From assembly GCA_025201375.1 (NCBI GenBank), contig JAIWZP010000023.1:186001-250000 (forward strand): DNA of 64,000 nucleotides. The letters are read 5' to 3'. Below are positions 1 through 12,910 of this stretch, one piece after another. A model generated the notes under the pieces. It was not told the origin of the DNA and searched no databases. It worked only from the letters and a program-made list of their open reading frames with translations. Within the stretch, counting starts at the first letter, position 1. Every line of letters begins with the position of its first letter. This DNA is from Gongronella butleri. Its lineage: Eukaryota > Mucoromycota > Mucoromycetes > Mucorales > Cunninghamellaceae. Both the position numbers and the translations under genes were made by a program.

Positions 1-239
1 TGGTGGCGTGAGGAGCGAGTGGGGTGAGGAAGCGAGCGATGCACGCAAAAGAAAAAAAAAAGGAAAAAGGGTCAAAAAGGCGTGGCACATGTCGGGGACG
101 CGGGGCGGATCCTGACACCTCCTGCCCCTTGTCGTTTGGTTTTGTACTAACTTTTTAATGACTGAAAATATAAGTGTACTGTATTACTGTATGCTAATAA
201 AATATTGAATTAAGGATTTAGAAAAAATTAATAAATGCA

Positions 240-1811
240 TTAAATATCGGCTGTGGGATCATAATCGGAATCATTTTCGCTGTTATTGTTTTCTTCTACT
301 TCGTCTTCTTCAAAAATTTCACCCGCATCATCTGGATTGGCGACGTTTGATTGGGATTGCAAGTCAACTCGCCTGTTTCCTTCCACATCCTCCTCGTCAA
401 GCACGTAATCTCCATCAACATACGTGAACACAGAGCTCTTGATATCAAAAAGGTTTTCTTGATACCAAGTTTCTCGATCTGGCGCACCGACCTGGTCAAA
501 TTCTTCAGTGTCGGTGTTAAATCGGGCGACGTCGCTAAGACCATTCATAAATTCAAGGAACAGATCTTTTTTTTCTTGATGCTTGCGCCGCCAAATGAAT
601 TCAATCAGGCGCCATGGAACACCTGACTTTGTTCGATGGCGCGCTTGCATATGTAGCTTGACGCCCGCCCAGGTGCCTATTAAAAGCGCAGTATACAGTA
701 AGAAAAATTGTTTAAAATTACTTGAAAACGTCAATTTTTTTACCTTCAATGGTGTTTGTGCAGACACCTTGCCGAGAACGGTAGCTATCCGAGTGGTTGA
801 CCCACTGGTGTTTGTAATCACCCCAACTGGGAATGCCCTGATAGGCTGCCCAGCCGTCGGTCCAAATTAGCGATCCAGGTTTAACAAATCGCTCGATTAT
901 CGGTCGAATAGTCTCGGCGGTGCGATTTGGCACTGTAGTCAAAAAGATACGACGATTTGTTGTAACCTCCACGCCGCCAATCACCCATACACCTTCCACA
1001 CGGTGCCCACGATGGTACTTGCGCTTGCCAAATTTGGATTCGTCGATTTCGACGATAATGCGCGCAGGTTCGCCTTGGCGGTTCAGCCGAACTTGACCGT
1101 TGAGATTGCGGTGGTAGCCGCCTACGCAAAAATGATCGTTTTTACTTAATATAAGCGGTTTTTTTCCTTTTTTTCCTTTTTTTTCTTTTTTTTACCAACT
1201 TCAAAATCTTCATCATCGAGCATTTCCTCCATCGCGTAAAGCATGGACATGTGAACTGCGGCTATATTTTTTCTGCTCACGCCGAGTTGGCTGCAAATTG
1301 CAGCGACAGGTTCACGATGCATAATTTTGTACATGATGCGCACCGTGGACTCCAAAGGCGACTTGAGGTTGTAAAAAATGGACCCAATTCGATAAGACAT
1401 CGTGCTTGTGCATTTTGGGGCATTGGGGCAAGTCCTTTTTGGGACAATCCACTGAGCAATGCGATCTTCTTTGATAGAGCGACGGAGCTCCATGTTGCCG
1501 CCATGCCTTGGACACCTGAACAGGCCGCGCACCACCAGATTCTCAGGATCACCACCATCATTTGCATCTTGGGCTTCATTTTCAATGTGCTCATTGGTAT
1601 AAAAAATATCAAATTCGTGCGCAAGCCAGCTTGCTGCCGTTCGCTGGCTGTTGCCAAGATGATACTTCAATGTATCCTCTGTCATTGGTGCATCTGGGCT
1701 GCGACGACGATCAATACGGACCATGCTGAGAGGCGGTGGCGATGAACGAAGGCTCGGGACTTCAAAAACGTGAGATTTGCGCTGTGTCATTATAAAAAAT
1801 TGTAAAGGCAA
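240..1811 (-). CDS. Merlin-type DDE transposase (IS1595/ISXO2-like), three exons
   Basis: Transposase of a Merlin-superfamily cut-and-paste DNA transposon; it would act in the nucleus on its own element's ends. Proposed exons on the minus strand are 1811-1196, 1121-744 and 676-240, about 476 residues. The start could instead be the Met at 1790. The N-terminal third has a zinc-binding-looking stretch (FRCPRHGG ... CPNAPKC) and a helical region. The catalytic core reads VEIDESKFGKRKYHRG (first Asp), then IWTDGWAAY (second Asp), then NTIEG joined across intron 2 to TWAGVK (the Glu). This Asp-Asp-Glu spacing and wording is typical of ISXO2-like cores. The C-terminus is very acidic (Glu/Asp/Asn-rich). 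The first acceptor was chosen at 1122-1123 because the upstream AG at 1145 would put a stop in frame. No frameshift or stop is seen, so it may be functional. I could not define terminal inverted repeats or target-site duplications. Confidence 0.85.
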
Positions 1812-1910
1812 AAGGGAAAGTGCAAGTAAAAATAAAAAAGTGCAAGAGAAAGATTAGAAATAAAAGAACGAAGGTGCCTTTTATAGTTTTACTTTTTTCA
1901 AAAATGAATG

Positions 1911-2079
1911 GGAATCCTCGGGAATCCTCGGAATGACAAATTAGATCATTGGAATGACAAATTAAATCGACAAATTAAATCATCGGAATGACAAATTAGA
2001 TCGTTGGAATGACAAATTAGATCATTGGAATGACGAATTAGATCGTTGGAATGACAAATTAGATCGTTGGAATGACAAG
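1911..2079. repeat. Tandem repeat of about 21 bp, roughly seven units
   Basis: Imperfect head-to-tail copies of a unit containing GGAATGACAAATTAGATC plus a few variable bases, preceded by two short GGAATCCTCG units. It lies directly upstream of the Merlin transposase start, where subterminal repeats of a transposon would be expected, but a link to the element is inference. Confidence 0.8.
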
Positions 2080-2197
2080 TTTATCACACACAACACCACA
2101 CATATTGTAGAACACCGCATTTCACCTGTTTCAAACTTGGAACAACTTTAGCGTACACACGTACGTACACAGTCCACACACACACGCACATGCACAT

Positions 2198-2370
<173 letters not shown>

Positions 2371-2374
2371 CACA

Positions 2375-5300
2375 AAAAAGACACACACATTTTCACGCAT
2401 TTTCACGTATTTTCAGGCATTTTCTGTCAGCGTACCTCAAATTTTGCGTGGTAAAGTTAGAATTGGTCACCCCTTTTTAGGTCCACCCTGGAGCCATTTT
2501 TTGCCCCCCTTTTTTTTACTTCATTTCTTGTCTTGTCTTGTCTTTTTTTTTGCACATCTGAACGCATCGTGCTGCATGTGTATACTGTGCAAGGTTCAGC
2601 TGAATTGAGATGGAGAGGAGAAACGTTGCTTGACAAAGGAGAATGAAAGCGTTCGTTTTACTCGCATTTCTCGTTTTTTTTATTCAAGCTTGAAACTTCT
2701 CGATTGAGACGCGAATCAACAAGGTGCAAACTCAGTGTAGATCCTCTTTTACTCGCTCTCTTTCTCTCTCTCGCTCTTTTTTTTTTATGTGGCATGTCTG
2801 CCGTTTTTGCCTGTACCTACTGTAGTATGATCAGGGAAGATGTTTAAGAATTGGCGTTGGCGAGGTACGCGGTGTCACTGGGTATCATATGATAAGGCGA
2901 TCGGTCAAAAATATTTGTAAATCCCAAATTTTTTTGTCCATTGCTTGTCCAAGTGTCTATGATTTTCTGATAAAAATGGGGGGGTGACGAAGTGGGGCAA
3001 TCCCCCTAATAGTTTCGCCAACTACGATTTCTGTAGCCCCACCCACCCAGTTGACCTTATGATACCAAGAGTTTATTAAAAGTCTACCTGAAAATGCCAC
3101 AAACATGGAATTCTGTCCGTCCTCCTAAGTCCTGACAAACAGACGCATGGCCTGTCAATGAAAGAAAGCTCAAGCAAGCGCGTCTTAAACGCGCTCAACG
3201 CGTCAATGCACGTGCAGGCAGTGATCAAAGAATTAAAATGCTGACTTTCGTGCATAAACCGTTTGTGATTTCAAATTTTAAACACCGCCATCAGATTCTA
3301 TGACCTCAATTACGTCAGAAAATCGGTTTTCTGGAGTCTCTAGGGCCTCTAGATGGCAAGCAATGCATACATTCCGCAAAAGATGAAAATTTTAAAACCG
3401 GCCAAAAATGGCTGTGCATACTCCTGACTCTGATTCAAATGCACCTGCAAAGTGAAATTTTTGTATCTGCAGTGGCTTCTGAGAAATAGGCCAAAATGTG
3501 GCTTTGACATGCACTAGGCAAAATCACAATATCTCAGGAATGCAACATCACAGGAGACTGAAACTTGGTCAAAACTAAAATCAGAATTAAAGCTACATTT
3601 TTTACTAGTAGCTCGTCCCGATTAGGCAATTGTAAAGGCCAAAAATCGGTGGTAGGCGTATAAGGCAAAAGCTCCATGCCGAATTTGGGAAATTTCGAAC
3701 TCCGAGTGATCAATGCATTCCAAACAGGTAACTCCGACGATTTCCTATTGGCAGACAAAATGCCAAGTCACTCAAAAGTAAGAAAAAGCAAGGCTCAAAG
3801 AGTGACGCATGAACGCCGATCGACTGAGAAAAGTGCCTACTTTGGGCAAGATTTTTTTGCAAAAATTTAAGGGTTGACACTTCCAAATTAAGGTGGTGAA
3901 TTGCATGGAATTTTATTTTTTTGTATTCTTGTATTTTTTATGATATTATTTTGCACATTTTTGTTGTGTGCTGATGATGATGATGAGTGGGCTGCAGGTT
4001 CGGGCGAAATGAGTACCTGGTCCTTACAGTATTATATTTGCATGTGTGAATCATTTTCTTTGTGATTAGCGCCGCCGTCTTGGCACAGGGCGCTCTAACC
4101 TTTTTCTCTTTTTATTTTTTTTATTTTATTTTTTTCTTTTCTTTTCTTTTAGAGTGAGTGCCATTGCCTTGGCGCAAGGCACTACTGTAGCCTCATTCAT
4201 CCTCGAGCGCCATTTTGGCACGAGGCGTTCTCACTTTTTTCTTTTAATTTTTCTTTTCATTATTGTTGAGTTGCTGTGCGGAGTGTAGTGAACGCTGTGG
4301 CCCCTTGACGACGCCTTGATTGAGGCACATCCATTATTCTTGCGGGCGGCCCTTTCTGACCAGCCTGTGTGTGGCCGTGGCATAATACAAATACTGTATG
4401 CCACGCTTACCGTAATTCAACACAGCCTCTGCCGCTTACTGTATGCGCGTTCACTTGATCTCTTTGGTGGCTCTTTTCACAGTGGTGACCGGCCACTGCT
4501 TATTTTACACGCTGATCGCGTATTTTAATACTGTAGCCTTAGACAATTGCCGGGCGCGCAATAATTGTAAGTTGACGCGGTGTGATGAATGATCTACTAA
4601 GCGTGCCAAGCTTAGACACTCCTTTTCCCAGGTGATTCTCGTTTGGGGGAAGCATGATCAGACACTCGTTCATGCACACGTGACCTTGCTTTATTTAAGC
4701 TTGCTGACGCGTCAATAATGCTGTGCGACAGCTGCGCCACAGCAAGCGCACTCATGCGACATCGCGAGCTTTGATAACAGTACCACACTACTTCTTTACA
4801 GTACCCTCTTTCTATCCATGAATATTTGCTTGGGCCGCCCACCCGCCCAATTTTAGCTTCAAAGCCGGCATTTGCAACCCCACCCCAGCCCACACACATT
4901 TGAATCAGGGAAGCGCAAGGAGAGCCCACCAATGGGGCGTGACGAGAGCGTAGTAGTAAGAAAAGAAAAAAAAATAAAATACTGTAGGCACGATTGGCCA
5001 ATGACGACTGCTTCCATTTTGATCTGTGGGCATACTGTAACAGCGAGGAGGGCATCGCGCGCCGAGTCGACGCTTGAAAAAAGCGCGCGCGCTGGTACTG
5101 TAGAACACGACGAGCACGACGACGACACCACCACCGCCAGGCAGAAGAAGAAAAGAGCCAGAAAACGCATCAAAAATAAAGCGAGCGAGCGAGCGAGCAG
5201 CCAAGTACGTCGTACTACTATCTACTACGTTGTTACCAACAACAACACCCACGAGCAAGCAAGCAAGGCAGCGCGGACGAAGACAGGCACCACGACGTAC

Positions 5301-6155
5301 GACACTAGTCGGCAGGCTCATCATTCAGCGCGGGGCACCAAAAGAAGCAGCAAAATCACCACCAGAAACATCAAGAAAAGGGCTTGAACGCGGGCCAGGC
5401 GCAGCAAACACAGCGGAAGAAGAAGAGGTGGGGTGCGATGGTGGTGGTGTGTGCCGTGGCGGCAACAAGGAGAGGAAGGAAAAAGAAGCAGCGGATGAAC
5501 CACTGCATGATCCACGCAATCATTGATCATGGCACAGTGGGCAAACAGGAAAAACAGGGCAAAAAGCTTGCTAAAAAATATATTTTTTTTGGAGAATTGA
5601 GAAACCGCTTTTCATTGGTCAATCATCAACTTTTTTTTGCGTCGACTTCTGGCCATCTTCGAATTTAAGCAGGGGGAAGCGCAGGCCAAATTTTGAAGAT
5701 GGTCAAATTCGACATTATAAAAATGTTTGTTTGTAGCCAATGAGAAATCGCAGGTGCGTCACTTTCACGTCATTGGATGCAAAAAAAGTGAGCACTGAGC
5801 AGCCTTCCAAAGCAAAAAGCGCAGCACTTTTTTTTCTTTTTTTTTTTTTTTTTTTTTTTTTTGCAAACCACTGCACCCTGGGAAACTTACCCTTTTTTTA
5901 AGCTTAATTCCTTTTTGAAATTGGAATTGTGGCGACTTGGATGCATCTGTGGCATGTCATGTGAGCCAGTGGGTCTTGTAGCTGTGGGCCATGCCATGGT
6001 GAGGAGGCTAGAATGGACAGTTTCTTGCATTGGGCTGAGTGTCGGGGCTTTGAGTGCCGCAGTCGCGTCTGACACACACAAAAAAAAAAAAAAGGGGGCA
6101 CACTTTTTTTTTTTTTTTTTGCCTTTCTTCCTTTCTTTTTACTTTTTTTCGTTGC
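2375..6155. other. Gene-poor intergenic region upstream of ABCC-A
   Basis: No gene could be supported. There are T-rich homopolymer stretches (for example 5820-5862), CT-rich tracts near 2750-2790, and purine-rich low-complexity DNA at 4950-5480 that leaves long open frames in several phases without recognisable domains. The heptamer TACTGTA or its complement TACAGTA occurs repeatedly between about 4025 and 5105. The last few hundred bases presumably contain the ABCC-A promoter; I see no clear TATA box. Confidence 0.5.
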
Positions 6156-9100
6156 ATGGCTGCTATGGACTGCGTTTTTGAGGCAAGTAAACTTCTTTCC
6201 TCGGTGACAAGGGATAAGCGGGTGTACTCATGCACTCTACATGCTCTTTGATACGTCTCAGCCTTGGGTCGATGGTGACTGGGCGCCTTGTTTTCGTCAA
6301 ATGCAAGTGTTTCGCCATGCCAATGGGTCAAACACCCGTCTCATGCCCCCTGGTTTATTTTTGTTTCATATCATAGTGTGGTGGACGGTCTCTTTCCTAT
6401 GCTTGTTCTTGTCTGGTTCGCTGTGGGGGTGTCACGGGCCTGTTGGCGGCGTGGCTCGGTGGCGTACGCGCCATTGACCGGAGGTCGTATCGCGTCGTAC
6501 GGCGCAGCGCGTGTTTCCGCGCGCAACAACGGCACCGACACGCCTGGCTATGTCGTCAAGCCCACAAGCAGATCGATGTACAGCTTTGCACGGGCTCTGG
6601 CGGTGATCCCTTGGTGCACATGCTGCTATTTTGTCCTTTTGGTTTGCTCGGGGCACTATGATCATGATACGGCTGTCGAAGGATCCAACACCATGATGCT
6701 CGTGTTTTCCCACGCGATGCGCGCCTTGGTCTGGGTAATGGACGCGCGACATATCAGGGGCAAGGCAGACAAACACCCGATTTTTTTTTTTTTTTTTTTG
6801 CAGGGTTATTGCAGCGTGTTTGCGCTCGTGCAATTGGCCAAGGTGGATGTTCCAAAGGGCACGATGGACGCGGTGTGCTTGCAGCTGAATTGGCTGTACG
6901 TGATGCAATTGATGGTGGGGATCGTGGATTTTCGATCTTTTTACGTGGTGCACGGGGTGACACGGATTTCTGACGGCTATTGGGTGGCAGCTATGTCGTC
7001 ATTGTGGGCATTTCTGATTCTGAGCATTGTGATCCATGAAGAGCGCGCGGCCCCGCTGTTTCCATTGATGGCTGATACAGGCCGCGTCTATGTCGGCACG
7101 GCGTGGGCGTCGATTTACGCGCATTTCACGTTTGCGTGGCTCAATGGGCTCATGCGGCTTGGGTACACGCGCCCCATCAACGACGACGATCTTTTCGAGC
7201 TGTCGGACAGCGAGAGGGCGCGCCACGTGCTTGCCGCATTTCATGCACAGCGACACAGTTCCATTGTCGGCACACTCTTTCACATGTATCGCCGGGAGCT
7301 CGTCATCCAATTCATCTACGCACTCATCTGGTCGCTGAGCCTTGTGGGGCCTGCATTCTTCTTGAATCGAATCGTCCATTTTATCGAAGATCCCAATTCA
7401 GACGTCTCGGTCTCAACCGCGTGCCTGTTTGTCTTTGGCCTCCTTTTCACCACCATTACAGAGACACTCGGGGCCCAGCAGGCTCTTTTCATCGGCCGCA
7501 CGCTCGGCATCCGCATAGAGGCCATTCTCATTGGCAAGATTTTTGCAAAAACATTGCGACGACGCGACACTGCTCAGCATGGCACGTCCGAAAAGGCAAG
7601 CGGCGGCGATATTAACAATCTGCTGTCGGTCGACGCCCAGAAACTGGCAGTGACGTCGGCCTATTGTAAGTGAAATCGTAAAACAAAAAAAAAAAAAAAA
7701 AGGGAGAAACGGCGTATTTTACGCTCATTGACCGCCTTTAATTCAAATCACAGTGGTTAATGTGTACAGCAACCCCATGCACATTCTTTTCTGCTTTATT
7801 GGCTTGTACTGGCTGCTTGGTGCGTCTGCGCTGTGGGGTGTATTGACGATTTGCACTGTGCAACCCGTTCTTGTCAAGATCACCAAGCATTTTGGGCATG
7901 TTCAAGCAGAGCTGATGCGCAAGACGGACGTGCGGATGCGCGTGCTAAACGAGATGCTCGGTGCGATTCGGATCATCAAGTTCTTTGCGTGGGAAAGTGA
8001 ATTTCGCAAGAGGATCATGGCGGCGCGCAATGACGAGGTTGTGACGCTGCGCACGCGGCTCATGACGTTCATCTGGAACAGCACGGCGTGGTCTGCGCTA
8101 CCTGTGATCCTTATGCTAGTTGTCTTTTATACATACACCCGTGATCATGAGCTGACCGCTGCAACAGCCTTTACGGCCATCACCCTTTTCAATTCCATGC
8201 GCCAAGCCATGGGACTATTGCCGACCGTGATGGCCAATGTGATGCAATCCAAGGTCGCGCTTGCGCGCATCGAGGCCTTTTTGAACGAGGACGAGCTGGA
8301 GACCGTGGAAGCGCTAAAGGTGCCTCCATTGGGCATGTACATTGGGTTTGTGGGCAATGCTTGCTTTGGCTGGCAAGCCCCATCCAGCAAAAGCAGCGAC
8401 AGCGCCGAGACAGCATCATCGCCTTTCTTGATTGATCTCAATTTGTCGTTTCCACGTGGCAAGATGTCCATTGTGTGCGGTCCCACCAGCAGTGGCAAAT
8501 CCACCCTACTCGCGTCCCTTTTGGGCGAGACGTATATCTATCGAGGTAGAGCCGTGCTCCCTCCAGCAGCCTGCGATGGCATCGCATACGTTGCTCAGAC
8601 CCCATGGCTGCAAAATGGCACCATCCGCGACAATATCCTCTTTGGCGCAGATTATGATGAGGAACGCTATGCAAAGGTGCTCTACATGACCGCCCTGACA
8701 CGCGATCTTGAATTTTTGGAATATGGCGATACAAGCTTAATTGGAGAAAAAGGCATCAGTCTGTCAGGGGGCCAGAAACAGAGGTATGATAAAAAAAAAA
8801 AAAAGCGCCCTCCTTTTTTTTTTTCCTCTCATTTTCTCATTTTCCACCCTTTTTTTCCCCACTTTCTTTAGATTGGCGATTGCGCGCGCTGTGTACTCTC
8901 AGGCGGAGACCATTATTTTGGATGACGTGTTGAGCGCCCTGGATGCGCACACGGCGGCGCACGTCTATGAGCATTGTCTGCAAGGCGAATTGATGTGCGA
9001 TCGCACGGTGATCTTGGTCACGCATTATATTGGGATGTGCATTGATACAGCAAGCTACATGGTTGTGCTCCATGAGGGGCGCGTGCGCGCGGCAGGCAAG

Positions 9101-10499
9101 ACCCATGATGTGCTTCAATCAGGGGCGCTTGGTGATGAATTGGCCGTTTCCAATCAACAAGAGCAAGCCAGCCATGAAGAAGCTGCCGAGGAAGGGCCCA
9201 TTCCCATGGTGCCGCGGCGAGCCAAGGCTGCCAAGCTGGGCGACGGGTGTCCATTGGTGCATGAGGAAACCATTGCCAAGGGCGGAGTCGATTGGAGTGT
9301 TTACAAGCGTTATTACGCGGCATCCGGGGGTTTTTGGCCTTGGATCGTGATTTTTTTTTTTTTTTACGCTGACGCGAGGCGTCGTGGTGTCGCAGGATTA
9401 CTGGATCAAAACGTGGGCAAGCTCGTACCGATCCGACGATGCATTTCAACATGACACAGCGTACTATCTGGGAGTTTACATGGCCATTGGCTTGCTGTAT
9501 ATTGCCGTGAGCCCAATTCGTCTGGCCATTCTTTACATGAGCTCTCTACGCGCTTCGCGTCGCCTTCACGAGCAGCTGCTTGACCGCATTCTGCGCGCCA
9601 AGATGCGATTCTTTGAAACACAACCTGTAGGAAGGATCATCAATCGGTTTTCCGCCGATCTACAATCCATTGATCAGGAATTGGCCAATATGCTCTCTCA
9701 ATTCATCGCGCCTGTGGTGTCCACGACCTTTGAGCTGGTCATCATCACGATGGTCACGCCGATTTTCCTGATTCCCGGCGTGTTCATTGCCGTGCTCTTC
9801 TTGTTGATGGGATTGTACTATCTGCGTACGTCACGTGAGCTGCAGCGCTTGACATCTGTGTGCCGCAGCCCTGTCTACGTTCAATTTGGCGAATGCATCA
9901 ATGGCGTCGCCACCATCCGCGCGTTTGGTTGCCAAACACGCTTCATTCAAGAGAATCATGAAAAAATTGACACAAAGAACAGGCCCTTTTACTTGCTCTG
10001 GGCCGCCACTCGATGGCTTAATTGGCGCGTCTATATAGCAGGCGCAAGTGTGTGCTTTTGTGTCGGCATGGCCCTCGTATTTTCGAAAAACGTGATTGAT
10101 CCTGGCCTTGCTGGGCTGGCTTTGTAATTTGCGCGTCGTGTTCTTTCATGCTTTTGCGGTGCGTCTAGACACACACACACACACACACACTTTTTTTTTT
10201 TTGCTAGGACCTATGCCTTGCGCTTCACGGACCATTTGCTCTGGCTTGTGCGCAACAGCAGCATCGTAGAGATGAACATGAATGCCGTCGAGCGCTTGGG
10301 GGAGTATTGCGACATAGAGGAAGAAGCGCCCGCGCACATCCCAGATACCAAGCCGCGCGCGTCGTGGCCAGAACATGGTGCCGTCAATGTCAAGGACCTC
10401 GTTGTGCGCTATTCACCTGAAACACCCGATGTGCTACATAAAATTTCCTTTGACGTCAAACCGCAAGAACACGTGGCCATTGTTGGAAGAGCAAGTGCA

Positions 10500-10530
<31 letters not shown>

Positions 10531-11382
10531 GAAAAAGCGCGCCTCTCAGTCTCAATTTTTTTTTTTTTTTTGCTTTTCGCTTTTTAGACCGGATCTGGCA
10601 AATCGACGCTGTGTCTTAGCTTGTTCCGATTTATGGAGGCTTCCGGCGGCACAATTCACATTGATGGCGTGGATATCTCGACAATTGGGCTGGAGGATCT
10701 GCGGTCCAAGCTGATTTCCATTCCGCAAGAGGCGCTCTTGTTCTCAGGCACGCTGCGCAGCAATTTGGACCCCTTTGGCGAACATGACGACGCGACACTG
10801 TGGGCTGCCCTGAAACGTTCGCATTTGCTCGGTACCAAAAAGGGCAACAACAGCCATGCAAAGACCGATGACAATGGCATGGATGCTGCAGACATTTCAC
10901 TAGACACGATTGTCGCGGAAAATGGCAAAAATTGGTCCCAGGGCCAACGTCAGCTCATTGCGCTTGCACGTGCCCTGGTCAAGAAATCGGCCCTGATTAT
11001 TCTCGACGAGGCAACATCCTCGGTCGATTTTGACACGGACAGGCGCATCCAGCGCACTATTCGTGCCGAATTCAAGGATTCGGCGCTCATTTGCATCGCC
11101 CACCGGTAAAATTTCCCTTTTTAATGATGACTTTGGCTCAATTTCCTTTCTAGTTTGCGTACAATTGTTGATTACGATCGCATCCTTGTACTTGATCAAG
11201 GCAAGGTCGTTGAGTACGACACGCCCTATGCGCTCATGACCAAAGAAAATGGTGTTTTCAAGAAAATGTGCGACACATCGGGCGACGCCGCCGAATTGTT
11301 GCTCTTGGCTCGTCGCAGTTTGGACTCGGCATCCAGCTCAATTACACCAGTGCCGTCGTCCTCGTCATCATCCGCGTCCTAG
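6156..11382 (+). CDS. ABC transporter, ABCC (MRP) subfamily, copy A; single-base frameshift in exon 6
   Basis: Full-size ATP-driven exporter of the multidrug-resistance-associated type, normally moving conjugates or organic anions across vacuolar or plasma membrane; substrate unknown. Nine exons: 6156-6182, 6262-6302, 6377-6734, 6804-7665, 7754-8783, 8872-10123, 10208-10490, 10588-11105, 11154-11382 (about 1532 residues). An N-terminal hydrophobic TMD0-like region precedes TMD1. NBD1 has Walker A GPTSSGKST (about residue 671), Q-loop YVAQTPWLQ, signature LSGGQ and Walker B IILDDVLSALD, with Asp in place of the catalytic Glu, as usual in ABCC NBD1. TMD2 follows, then NBD2 with GRTGSGKST, signature SQGQ, Walker [13 protein letters not shown] and H-loop IAHR. 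A run of 15 T at 9351-9365 puts the frame out by one; 14 would restore it, so this is either an assembly error or a real lesion. Introns 1, 2 and 7 appear to use GC donors. Copy B follows in tandem. Confidence 0.85.
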
Positions 11383-11863
11383 ACACAACGACTTTACTTT
11401 AAACGCGTAGAAATATAAGAAAAGACGCGTAAATTTTATAAAAAGTAGAAACACAAGACATATCATAGCGCGTCATTAAAATATTGCAAATGCTCGTTTT
11501 TTTCTATCCAACATCATAAAATAAAGTCAGCAAGCTAACTCAATTGCCACCGCGACAATGGCTTCTTTCAGATTAATTAGACATTATCATTGTTTTTTTT
11601 TCGAGAATTGTTTTGCAATTCACAGCCCACAACAACACACGTTTCTCAATTTGTCTTTTTGAATCATGTAGAAAAAATTCATGCGGCACGCCGATGTTGC
11701 ACAAACCCCAGAAAATCGGGACAGGCATTCATGCGCGTGCCTGACAAAAATAAAAAAAATATGAAGAATCTTTGTCTTTTGCTTTTATTACGAACCACAG
11801 TTGACAATCAGAAGCAAAGGAAAAAGTCGTTGTGTGACAAAACAATTGGTTCAAACCATGCCA
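11383..11863. other. Spacer after ABCC-A
   Basis: AT-rich 3' flank of ABCC-A. AATAAAA-like hexamers occur near 11517-11524, a possible polyadenylation signal. No gene is seen. Confidence 0.4.
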
Positions 11864-12352
11864 TCACAAGTATCGTACAAAATGAGAAAAAGGAGAAAAA
11901 AAAGCGAAATTCCGTCTCTTTGGCACATTCACCGTGATGCACTCCACTTGATCCATATTGTTGGCAGATAAAACAAAATTCAGAGCACCAGCATCATGAA
12001 TTGCATCCGCAAGCTTCGCTTCAATGACCTGTGATTGCTTCTGCATGATATAAAAGGGGCAAAAAGTGAGTTGCATCGGTCCTTGAAAGACCGTGCCCTC
12101 AATTTTTTACTTTTTTCCTCGCGCTTCGATCAAAAAAAAAAAAAAATCGAATCGCCACGGACACAAAACCTGCTTGTTTCTTAGTACCCGTGGACTCAAA
12201 ATATCGGCCTACGAGTGTACCCTTGCAATATGCTTGTTTCTCGCATCCGACGAGCCAAACGTCAAGCCACAAATACTGCACTTGGCACCTCCATCAGCCT
12301 TGAAGGTCTTGAAGGTCTCGAAAGTAGTCATCAGGTTGTTGAAAATAGCCAT
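11864..12352 (-). CDS. Small C2H2 zinc-finger protein, two exons (tentative)
   Basis: Exon 1 (12352-12221, 44 codons) encodes a single classical C2H2 finger near its end: CSICGLTF, ten residues, then HIAR. A phase-0 GT donor at 12220 can join the AG at 12042-12041 to exon 2 (12040-11864), which continues as a helical, Asn/Asp-containing stretch with no known domain and ends in a basic and aromatic tail. If the intron is not spliced, the frame stops soon after the finger (at 12209), giving 47 residues. A TATAAATA motif on the same strand at 12421-12414 supports a start at 12352. A GT at 11932 could begin another intron, so the C-terminus is uncertain. The single finger suggests nucleic-acid or protein binding, but no function can be named. 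Confidence 0.42.
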
Positions 12353-12413
12353 TTCGAATATAAGAGATTGTTGTTGCTGTTGTTTCTTTATTTTTTTTAA
12401 ACAAATATACGCG

Positions 12414-12421
12414 TATTTATA
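12414..12421 (-). promoter_or_regulatory. TATA box candidate for the C2H2 gene
   Basis: TATAAATA on the minus strand, about 60 nt upstream of the proposed ATG at 12352. Based on position only. Confidence 0.4.
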
Positions 12422-12858
12422 CATTTTTGATGGCTATACGACTACAGAAGCATGAGTCCAAGGGGCTGCGTCAGGTGAAATCTGCACGACAGTGGTGCTG
12501 GGTCTTTTGCATTCTCATTTCTAAGGAATCTTTCTTTAAAATCATCAACTCATGACTCTCTACAAGCGTCATCTCCAGCCCTCGGCTTCTCACGTCTCTT
12601 ATTGTCTTTTTAAAGATAATGGTTATACAATGAGATGCATTTTTTGTTGAGCGGCACCTCGACGTTGCACAGATCCTGAGATTTGGGAAGTTCGCTGATG
12701 TCGTGGCTAAAAAAAATGAGTTATAATCTCCATTGTCTGGGATGCTATCTTGATGGCTGCAAATTCACCACAATCAATAGCGCAGGAAATTGTGAAAGCA
12801 GCAATTGGTTTCGAAATGCAAAAAGAAGAGCAAAACATTGAACTAAAATAGTAATTTT

Positions 12859-12910
<52 letters not shown>

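Noticed and set aside
4872..5530. Overlapping long open frames on both strands (for example a 171-residue Arg/Lys/Thr-rich frame)
   Set aside because: The DNA is purine-biased low complexity, so stops are rare in several frames. There is no domain, no splice logic and no start context.
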